A stretch of DNA of 36,463 nt from NCBI GenBank assembly GCA_025769875.1, contig JAGFNK010000523.1, positions 1-36,463 of the forward strand. Direction: 5' to 3'. Within the stretch, counting starts at the first letter, position 1. Every line of letters starts with the position of its first letter. A program made the position numbers and the translations under genes. This stretch comes from Russula earlei (Eukaryota > Basidiomycota > Agaricomycetes > Russulales > Russulaceae). The notes beneath the pieces were generated by a model. It saw nothing but the letters and a program-made list of their open reading frames with translations. It had not been told where the DNA came from and did not search any database. Positions 28,946-36,463 of the stretch are shown piece after piece.

Positions 28946-30650
28946 AACTCGTTCTGTTTCTCCATCTGTCTGTGGGTGATATGCTGTGCTTAATGATACT
29001 TTGACATTTAACTTCTTCCATAGTTCTTGAGTGACTTTTGCTGCGAACTTGAGGGCCTCTGTCCGATATTATTTGTGTTGGGAGCCCTATTCTTCTCCAG
29101 ACATTGTTCATGATTAGTGTCGCTGTTTCGTCTGCTGTGATTGTCTTGTGGCAAGGGGTAATGATTATTGCTTTACTGAATCGATCTACCACGACTAGGA
29201 GGCTGTCGAAGCCTTGTGAAATCGGTAGGTCCGTGATAAAGTCCATAGTAATGCTTTTCCATACTTCTCCAGCTGGTGTAATCGGTACAAGGGGTGTTTC
29301 TGTCTTTGGACGGTTCTTTGTACTTTGGCAAATTGCGCAACCATCTACATAACTTTTGACATAAGTTAGCATTCCTGGCCACCAATAGTTTCGGCTGATT
29401 AGTTCATAAGTTTTCCATTGGCCAGGATGCCCAGTGGCAAGGGAGTCGTGGTGTAGTTTTAGAATTTTCTTTCTTAGGGTGTCGTTGTTTGGGATATAGA
29501 CTTTTCCTTTGAATAGTATTAGTCCATCTTCAAGGTTCCAGTCCTGTAAGCCTTTGGATAGTCGCCTTGGTCCATTCTTTATAATGATTGCTAACGCGTT
29601 AGATACTTCTGGGTCATAGTCTTTGCTAGATCGTAGTTGTTGTCGAAGTTCCTGGTCGCCGATTGGTTCTGTAGCAGAGGTGCGTGTTGCTCTAATTTTA
29701 AAAAATTTGTCATCTAGGAGCACCTTTCCATCATTTTCGTTTTGTATCCCCTCTTTAAAGTCTGGCCGCCTGGACAGACCGTCTGCTTTGTTCATAGTTC
29801 CTGGGTGGTGGGTGATGGTGAAGTCGAAATTGCTGAGGAGGAGTGCCCATCGGGCTTGTCGTCTCGTGAGTTTCTGTTTTGTCATGAAGTATGTCAAGTT
29901 ATTGTGGTCTGTCCATAGATCAATGGGGTGTGTAGCGCCTTCAAGGTAGTGTCGGAAGTGCCAGAGGGACAAGACAATAGCAAGGAGTTCTTTATCATAG
30001 ATCATGTAATTTCGTTGTGCGGGGTCCAAGGATTTCGAGAAATAGGCTACTGGGTGATATCTGTTAAATTCATCGGGTTGTTCCAAGATTGCACCGACTG
30101 CAAAGTCACTTGCATCGCAGATGAGTCGAAAGGGTTTCGTGTGGTTAGGTAACATGAGGATTGGGGCCGTTGTGAATGCTTGGATTAGTTTCTGAAATGC
30201 TTGTTCTTCATCGTCTTCCCACTTGAAGGGGTTTTCTTTCTTTGTTAAGTTAAACAAGGGCCGTGCTATTCGAGAGTATTGGTGGATAAATCGTCGATAG
30301 AAGTTGCAGAATCCTAGAAATGCTTGTACTTCCGTAACATTGGTCGGAGTAGGCCACTTTGTAATGCCTATTAACTTGTCTTGGTCCATGGATATTCGTC
30401 CTTGGGAGATATTGATGCCTAGGTAACTAATAGAGGTTTGTCGGAAAGCACATTTCTCTGGTTTCAAGTATAAGTCGTGGTCTTGGAGTGTTTTTAGGAC
30501 CTTATGTGTCCAGTCGTCTAGTTCGTTCAAGGTTTGCGCCATGATTAGTATATCATCTAGATAAACAACCACTCGTTCAGTGGCAATGTATTTTGCTAGG
30601 ATGGTGTTCATAAAGCGTTGGAAAGTGGCTGGGGCAGTTGCAGAGACCAA
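28944..30650 (-). pseudogene. Gypsy-1 RT C-terminal part, RNase H and integrase
   Basis: A 568-codon frame. It opens with the RT catalytic box VVVYLDDILIMAQ (YxDD intact), LYLKPEKCAF and AFLGFCNFYRRFI. RNase H follows (LICDASDFAVGAILEQ, MIYDKELLAIVLSLWHFRHY, LTYFMTKQKLTRRQARW, KADGLSRR). Integrase has the zinc motif HHDSLATGHPGQWKTYELIS ... CAICQ and the core TMDFITDLP and IISDRGPQ. After that one extra base near 29048 shifts the frame before the catalytic Glu region, which is found in the next frame (HPQTDGETERVN near 28970). The first two integrase Asp residues are present. Confidence 0.93.
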
Positions 30651-31957
30651 ATGTCATTATCAATGGTTCGAAGAGTCCTAATGGTGTCTTGAATGCTGCG
30701 AGGTGTTCATCGCCCTCTCTGAGGCGAATATTGTTGTATCCCCATCGTACGTCAAACTTGGTAAAGTATTGGGCTCCTTGGAGTTTGTCAATTAATTCAG
30801 GAATCAAGGGTAGTGGATACGCGTCTTTGACAGTTGCTGTATTCAGGGCTCTGTAGTCTTGCACTGGTCGTAGATTTCCTCCTTTCTTTTCTACAAAGAA
30901 GAATGGGCTGGCAATAGCTGCTTTTGATGGTCGGATTGTGCCTCTTTTCAAATGTTCGTCTAAGTATTCTTTTAGGGCTTGTAGTTCCTTGGGAGTAAGT
31001 CGATAAATGCCAGAATCGCGTCGGGCGATCCCTGGTTTTAGATTGATTGCATGGTCCCATGGTTGGTGAGCAGGAAGGCGTTGAGAAGCTTGTTCATCGA
31101 AAACCTTTCGCCATTTCAAGAATTGGGCAGGGATAAGTTCGTCTAATGTCTTAGGGGGTGTTTCCGCATTGGCTAGCTTGGTAGCTGTGGTTGATTTGGC
31201 TCTTATGTTGATTGTTATTGGGCTAAACGCATCGTGGATTTGTTCGTCAACACATGGGTTCAATGGTCCTTCAGTATCTGGGAAGATTAGTGCAGCAATG
31301 TCCGTAAACTCGGGTTCTTCTTCTTCAGGGAAAGTAAGCGCTTGTATTTGGTAATTCCGCGTTCCAGATGCAGATGCAATGGTTATGCTTGGGTGTGTGG
31401 TAAGGCAAGTTCGGGGGCAGTTCCTCAGTGTGATTGTATCATTTGCCCAATCAATATCTGGGTTGTGGTGTCGTAGCCAATCGGTTCCTAAGATAATGTC
31501 GTGATCTCCAATGTTAGTGACCAGGAATTCTGCTTGTTCGTCATGAGTGGCGCCTGTGTGCGCTTGAATGCGAAGTCTTTGGATGGTGCTAAAGCGTATT
31601 AGTCCATTGGCATTTTGTGTTCCGTCTACATTTTGTGCTGGCAAGGGTTTGATCATAGTTCGAAGGTGCAGGTGGTGTCTTTGTGCAAATCGTTCAGTGG
31701 ATTATCATTCCTTCTGCTCCACTGTCGAGCAGGGCTCTTGCACCGATTTCTTTGCCGCTTGTCTTCCCTACTAAGGTAACTTTCAAGGCAATGGAAGGGG
31801 AGCGAATATTCTTGGTAAAAACTTTGGGGTAATTGATTTCTCTTTGTATCGTACTGATTTGGACCATGTCCCTCCTCGGTGCAGAAGGGGGTCCAATTAA
31901 AAATCCATAGGAGCAGATCTTGGGCGGAGGATCGAGTCTGCAAGTGTCTCTCTCCAA
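30577..31957 (-). pseudogene. Gypsy-1 protease and RT N-terminal part
   Basis: The protease motif ALLDSGAEGMIIH is followed by one extra base at about 31696. The frame resumes with AQNVDGTQNANGLIRF and the second motif IILGTDWLRHHNPDIDW. The RT begins RLPAHQPWDHAINLKPG and continues through ASPFFFVEKKGGNLRPVQDY to FTKFDVRWGYNNIRL, where the motif A Asp is intact, and LGLFEPLIMTFGLCN. There an extra base near 30636 shifts into the next frame. The gag and pol frames overlap by about 60 bases at 31897-31957 and are offset by -1. Confidence 0.92.
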
Positions 31958-33405
31958 GTCGTTAGTGAAGCAACAGGAACGGGTTCTTCTTGCGCAGGTT
32001 CGATGTTTTCATCTTGGATGGTTGTAGCTCTGACTGTTTGGGGGCGAGAATCCTTGTCGTTGGCGTCCTTGAGCTGCTTTCTTTGCTCTACATTGATTTG
32101 CCATATGATTCTTCTTTCCACAATAATAACAGAGATTGTTCTTGCGTCGAAATTCTTTCTCTGCATCTGTGAGGGGTTTCCTTTCACTTCTGGATTCCCA
32201 GGGTCGTTCATTGGGCTCTCCTTGGTACAAGTTAATTTCCAATGGATTATCTGATCCTTGAGTGTTCAATCCTCGGGCACGCACAGAGCGTCCTCCTCGA
32301 AAAGCAGTGGAGTTGTATAGGTGGAAAAGGTTGTCGAATTCTCTTGCTGCTTTGACAAGGGCTGCAAGCGTAGTTGGTGTTGGTGTGATTCCCAGTATTT
32401 TCTGATGTAAGGCCGGGTTGATGTTCTTCCTAAATGCGTACATCTTTGTTCTTTCATCGGTGGTAGCTCGTGATGCGTGGTGCGACCATTTCTGATACCA
32501 TTCATTAAATGGTAGTTTCCTTGATAATAGGTGTGCATGGTATTAGCGGAGGCCAACTCTGCTTCTGCAGGAATAAAATGATCGGCAAAGGCTTTCTTGA
32601 AGTCGTCCCATGACCCATAGTCTGCTACGGTACGAGCCATAGCCTTGGTGGTTTGTTCTCTAGCCCATGCTCCAGCGGGTGTTCCTACTTTAAAGTGGGT
32701 TAGTGCAGCGGCAACTTTCTTGCTTTCATCTGTAAAGGAGTCGCCATTGATGTAATAATAATTGGCCAAAGCTGCCCAAAAGGCTTCTGCGTTATCAGCC
32801 TTTCCGTCAAAGGGTTCTGGTGCTGTTCCAACAAGGCGCGGATTGCTTGACATGGTGGGATTCTGAGTTGTTGTAGCTGTAACAATGGGTGGGGCTGAAC
32901 CTTGTAGTTGGATTCTAGTTGGAGTGAGCGTTCGAGGGACTGCTTGTGGTACGTTGCTAGTTGTATGAGGAGTAGGTTGTTGGGTATTACGCCGAGTAGA
33001 AGGTCCTGGAGTGGTGCTTCGAGTGCTCTGAGCAGTTCCTAGGATAGCGGTAACTTCTTGAGGTGTTCTGGCTGAGAAATCGACTTCTCGATTGTTATAG
33101 TAAACCCAATGTCTTCTAGAACGACTCCACTTGACTGGTCTGTCTAGGAAGAGGCCTGAATAGTTATAGGGGTTGAAGTCTTGAACGTTTTCTGCTCCTG
33201 GGGCTGCCGCTTTAAGTTGTTCGGTGGTAACTTCGTCGTTATCGTCTTCGTATAACCAAGTGTCAGAAAGATTTCCGTGGTTGATAATAGGTGTGCCTGC
33301 AAATTTTCCTCGGTAACAGTGATCTTGGGTGTCGTAACTGAGGTTTTCAAATAGGAGTGGGATTAGATTTTCTTCTTCGTCAGTGATGTCTCTCCTAGTG
33401 CTCAT
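31897..33405 (-). pseudogene. Gypsy-1 gag
   Basis: The ATG at 33405 is only four bases after the stop of the upstream ORF (TAG ATCT ATG). The N-terminal ~120 residues are acidic, then a Pro/Thr-rich linker, then a capsid-like domain (EPFDGKADNAEAFWAALANY, TPAGAWAREQTTKA, WDDFKKAFADHFIP). One base is missing between about 32530 and 32531. The next frame continues to MYAFRKNINPALHQKI and the CCHC knuckle CYYCGKKNHMANQC. A further frame change near 32047 leads to a C-terminal tail ending in TAA at 31897-31899. Gag packages the RNA and builds the particle. Confidence 0.88.
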
Positions 33406-33409
33406 AGAT

Positions 33410-34908
33410 CTAGACGACTGTTATAGTCCAATGGCCGTTGTTCCAAGGATATGCAATGGTGTAGGCTGGCTTTAGTCGAATGGTATCAGGTCTTCCTTGA
33501 TGTTTTCTTAATTGGATTCGGGAGTATTCTTCAGTAATGCTGCTTTGTGTTAGAACTACTCGGGTTTTCCACAGATATCCTTCAAATTCTGCTGGAGAGA
33601 TGGCAAAGTCACTTATTTCCTTGGTGGGGTGCTTGTAAACTATAAAGTGTGTCAGTCGTTGATGCCAAGCTTGGGTACAATAATTCTTGAATTCAATTAA
33701 CTCTCTCCTTGAACGCGTAGGTAGGTTTAATGCTAAGAAGGATTGTTCTGGTAGATAACAGTGTAAATCAGTATTCCTAAGATCGGTACTATCAGGGGAT
33801 TCAACAAGGGGTGATGCAAAGGGTTGGATAGGTATGACAGGGGTAGGAATACGATTGGTAAACAAGGGTACGTAGGCGTCAGGAGGGGTAGGAGGTAATG
33901 GTCTTTCAACAAGAAATCCTCTTGCGTTGGGAATTGTTTCTCTCTCAGGGGGTCGTTGGGATGACGCGCGTCTCCTGTGTCGAGGAGCCAGATTTATCGA
34001 ATGGGGAGATGGTAATCGCCTGGCGTCCACAAGGTAATTCCGTCAGGAGTAGGGGGTGTGTCTGGTCGAAAGTTGCACGTGCAATACTCTGTTTTGCAGT
34101 TACACCTTGCCGTCCACGGATTTGACTCAGTATCTTCTGTGCTGGCAGACCAACGTTCTTGGCTAGTTGGGACAGTGGTTTGAATCGGTGTGAGGGGTCG
34201 AGGGGCGAGACTTGAGGCTTCTAGGATTGCTGGGACAGAATAGTATGCAGGGGGACCAGTATATGAGGCGTCTGGGCTGGTAATTGCCCAAGGTTGATTG
34301 TAGTCTGCGTCGTATAGCCAAGAGTTAGTTTCCCAGTCAAAGGTGTTGTGTATTCCTGGTACAACAGCAAGTTGGACGTAAGATTGATCTTCCCTTTGTA
34401 TTCTGTTGAGGCGTAGGTGGTAGAACTGGACGGTGAGACGGTAGTAGCTGATGTATGTCCAAGCCAGATAAAACAAGCGATACCCTGTCCTTAAAGAGTG
34501 GACAATGATGTGGTGGCGTGGTTGAATGACTTCTGGTCCAAAGGTTTAATTCACTAGTGCGTAAGGACTGGTAGTCAACTGGCTGTCCTTGGATGTTCTT
34601 CGCTTGAGCAAGGTGCCAATATAGTAGTTGTTGTCGTGCTGGTGGTAGAAGTCGACTAAGGGTTTCAAGGTATAGTGCGTGTTCGTCGTGGCTTAAGAGC
34701 TGTCCAAAAGGCAAGACTCCAAGGAACTCTTTAACAATAAGGTGGGGGAAGTCCTCGTGAGGTGGTTCAACTTCTGGTACGTCGTGTAAGTTGGTTAAAG
34801 TGGTGACAGGGAACGCAACGGAGGTCCAGGTTCGATAGTGATTTAGATTTAGGACGTGTCTAGTGATAGCGTCTTCTTCTTCGTCTTCTTCTAAGGCGTA
34901 TTCTCGAT
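33410..34908 (-). pseudogene. Gypsy-1 ORF0b: extra protein between leader and gag
   Basis: Three overlapping frames (about 34908-34540, 34530-33994, 34030-33410) read as one protein of about 490 residues broken by single-base indels, including one near 34545. There is no ATG near the 5' end: the frame follows a TAA at about 34928 and starts LKCHREYALEEDEEEDAITR. The middle has CNCKTEYCTCNF, a Cys cluster. The later part is Pro-rich and then reads EFKNYCTQAWHQRLTHFIVY and ISPAEFEGYLWKTRVVLTQS. It ends HWTITVV, four bases before gag. I do not recognise it. It is not a duplicate of gag, and expression by reinitiation or splicing is possible. Confidence 0.55.
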
Positions 34909-34916
34909 GGCACTTT

Positions 34917-35040
34917 AGTTAAAACAAAAGGATCTTTATTCGATCTTTATTGAAGCGTTACAAGGGTGGTTCTTACTTTTTAAGAACCGTGCGCAAGATC
35001 TATGGTTTCGAGACGGTACCTCTCGATTATTTCGAGAGGG
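34917..35040 (-). other. Structured gap between ORF0a and ORF0b
   Basis: Two perfect stems lie here: GGTTCTT/AAGAACC (34968-34988) and CCTCTCGA/TCGAGAGG (35019-35039). ATCTTTATT is repeated at 34932-34950. On the minus strand the segment ends TTTTAACTAAAG, which could be an intron 3' end. No frame is open across it. Confidence 0.5.
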
Positions 35041-35907
35041 TTAGGGGGAATGCGAGGCTGTGAAACAGAAGCGAAGTAGCTGAGGGTTGAATCGTATGGT
35101 GTCGACTGTATAAGTCGAGTAATGACGTAGGGCTACGCGGTTACTGTTCTCCTCGAAAGTGTAAGTAACCGTAAGCGAAAGCGAAGGCGTCCGTCCAAGA
35201 AGTCGTGTACAATGGATAAGCAAAATGAGCCCTCGTAAGCAGGGCGGTAAATAGCAGGCAAGGTAAGTAGTTTCCTAAACAAAGAAGTATTGAAGATGTA
35301 TGCGATGCGTCCGAGGGGGAAGTCAGCGTCCGGGGCGTAGATCCCGACGTTGGAACAGATGCCGAAGGGGGTTAGATTGTACTGGGTGGCAAGGGCAGAG
35401 TTCGGAGGGTTCGACCGCAAAAGTGTGGACGATGCGTGCACGAAAGGCGGTGGTGAAGGTGTCTGTGAAGGCGCGACGACTCAACTGGTCTGAGGTAGGG
35501 ATGCGCCCTAGATAATCTTGGTGGTTGAGGTCGTGGAGGGGACGCCACTGCTCGCGGGATCGATTAGTAGTGGGAAGGACGAAGTACTGGTGAGGGTGGA
35601 ATCGGAATGCTGTGCAAGGAGGACGGTCGAGGAAGCCTTCAGGCAAGGGAGGACGGTCCGCTTGCTGTTGCTCGTTCTGCGCTGGAGGGGGAGTGCCGAC
35701 AGGGACAAAGTCGCCTGGGATAGGCTGGGCAGTGGTAGGAGACGATGGGGGAGCCGTTGGGGAGTACAAGAGGCTGAGGGGTGAGGATGTGTCGATCGGG
35801 TCGATGTCTTCAGTGAGGATGCGAAGGGCGGTGCGTGGGGTAGGTTGCAGAGGAGAAGGGAGGCGCAAGGAGGTGTTAACCAAAGTGGGGGAGTTAGGAG
35901 TGGACAC
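35041..35907 (-). pseudogene. Gypsy-1 ORF0a: Pro-rich leader protein
   Basis: The first frame (35907-35323) follows a TGA just after the primer site and has no ATG. It reads STPNSPTLVNTSLRLPSPLQ, then a Pro/Ser/Thr-rich stretch, then RFHPHQYFVLPTTNRSREQW and QLSRRAFTDTFTTAFRARIV. Overlapping frames at 35441-35133 (ATQYNLTPFGICSNVGIYAP) and 35223-35041 continue it after probable indels. No domain is recognisable. Position and composition suggest an N-terminal partner of ORF0b, but this is inference. Confidence 0.45.
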
Positions 35908-35941
35908 TTGAGCGTTGGCTGGTCAATACAGGGATGATGAG

Positions 35942-35951
35942 AGACTGTCCA
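35942..35951 (-). other. Gypsy-1 self-complementary primer-binding site
   Basis: Minus strand TGGACAGTCT, two bases inside the 5' LTR. It is complementary to AGACTGTCCA, whose first base is 36248, 30 bases after the TATAAG box. A tRNA site also often begins TGG, so a tRNA primer cannot be excluded from this element alone; the parallel in Gypsy-2 argues for self-priming. Confidence 0.75.
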
Positions 35952-35953
35952 GA

Positions 35954-36463
35954 TGTCAAGACACGTACTGCTGATCCGTGTGGACTCAGGAGCAGGTGGG
36001 CAAGGGTCGGAACAGATGGTACGCGGCGTAGGCGGCGTTGAACAAGAGGACGAGCCAAATGACTAAGATGTACCAGATGGGGACTGGTACGTGTAACTGG
36101 AGGCAGAGGCGAAGGTTAGAAGCCAGTGCAGCGAGGGGCTTTAAACAAGGCGGTCGTAGAAGAGTACCTTGGAAGCGAGAGGAGTCTTTAAACTGAGCGG
36201 TCGCAGGGGAGTACCCAGGAAGATGAGAGTATCACAAATGGACAGTCTGACGACTGCCATGCTTCATTGGGGCTTATATACAGTGTACAGGGTCGATTAC
36301 AAAGACTTGGGACTATTCTAGACTCTTTGGTACCATCCAATAGGACTACAGAGGCATAAACTTGCTTGTGTCCAAGTTTCAGGCTTACTGAGCGCATTAC
36401 TGATCATTGTGGAGCGATGACATCATTATGATGTCACTGTGGAGCGCTTAGTGAGCCTATGAG
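35954..36463 (-). repeat. Gypsy-1 5' LTR (family A), truncated by the window edge
   Basis: 510 bases of an expected ~830. It contains the TATA box (36273-36280), the predicted start (36248) and the hydrophobic leader frame (open from about 36231 down to a TGA at 35986-35988) with VPVPIWYILVIWLVLLFN and then AAYHLF. Confidence 0.95.
36239..36280 (-). promoter_or_regulatory. Gypsy-1 core promoter: TATA box and predicted start/self-primer
   Basis: TATATAAG at 36280-36273 and AGACTGTCCA at 36248-36239 on the minus strand. The same pair is present in A1, the split A copy and C1 with 30-33 base spacing. Confidence 0.75.

Larger units (their letters stand above)
27093..36463 (-). mobile_element. 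Gypsy-1: young Ty3/Gypsy chromovirus with extra 5' coding region (runs off the window)
   Basis: Minus strand: partial 5' LTR (35954-36463), primer site, ORF0a, structured gap, ORF0b, gag, protease-RT-RNase H-integrase-chromodomain, purine tract, 3' LTR (27093-27925). Over the ~510 bases both LTRs share I find only three differing spots, all small indels, so insertion is very recent. The RT and integrase active-site residues are present, but the frames are interrupted by single-base indels. The left flank is GTGAC; its partner lies beyond the window. Confidence 0.95.

Overview
The window is a nest of transposable elements from a filamentous fungus, most likely a basidiomycete of the Agaricomycetes type. 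That call rests on the element families (chromodomain Ty3/Gypsy, Ty1/Copia and PIF/Harbinger elements, and a MULE remnant) and on short GT-AG introns of about 45-50 bases. I see no host housekeeping gene, rRNA, tRNA or CRISPR. Almost every long reading frame belongs to a mobile element or lies antisense inside an LTR.

Layout. 1-593: decayed MULE transposase. 594-4734: PIF/Harbinger DNA transposon with ~175-bp inverted repeats, a SANT/Myb-like gene and a DDE transposase gene that is split by a solo LTR of family A (2486-3315). 4738-5053: LTR fragment related to Gypsy-2. 5054-7956: unassigned DNA with a degenerate tandem repeat interrupted by a second family A solo LTR (6283-7111). 7957-19206: an old minus-strand Copia element (Copia-1), opened by a solo Copia LTR (9218-9736) and by a family A LTR (9869-18636). 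Inside that LTR sits a complete chromodomain Gypsy (Gypsy-2, 9889-17826), itself hit by a family D solo LTR (12123-12685). 19207-20275: a second family D LTR carrying a 554-bp Harbinger MITE. 20276-26085: the 3' half of a plus-strand Copia (Copia-2), whose RNase H is split by a 1-kb TA-flanked element and whose 3' LTR is split by LTRs C1 and A3 and ends against C2. 27093 to the window end: a young minus-strand Gypsy (Gypsy-1), with its 3' LTR complete and its 5' LTR cut by the window edge.

How it works. Both Gypsy elements carry, two bases inside the 5' LTR, a primer-binding site complementary to the predicted first 10 or 11 bases of their own RNA, about 30 bases after a TATA box. This is the layout of Tf1-type self-primed reverse transcription. 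Gypsy-1 also has about 2.5 kb of extra coding sequence between the primer site and gag. Gypsy-2 has an intact 438-codon zinc-knuckle protein between pol and the 3' LTR, whose ATG overlaps the pol stop. LTR families A and C share a hydrophobic reading frame in their transcribed leader; between C1 and C2 most of its base differences are synonymous, which suggests selection on a membrane peptide.

Older elements show C-to-T decay at CpG (TGA stops, Asp-to-Asn at catalytic sites). The young Gypsy-1 instead shows single-base indels, some of which could be sequencing errors. Most insertion sites are dated by exact 5-base target duplications, so the order of insertion can be read directly.
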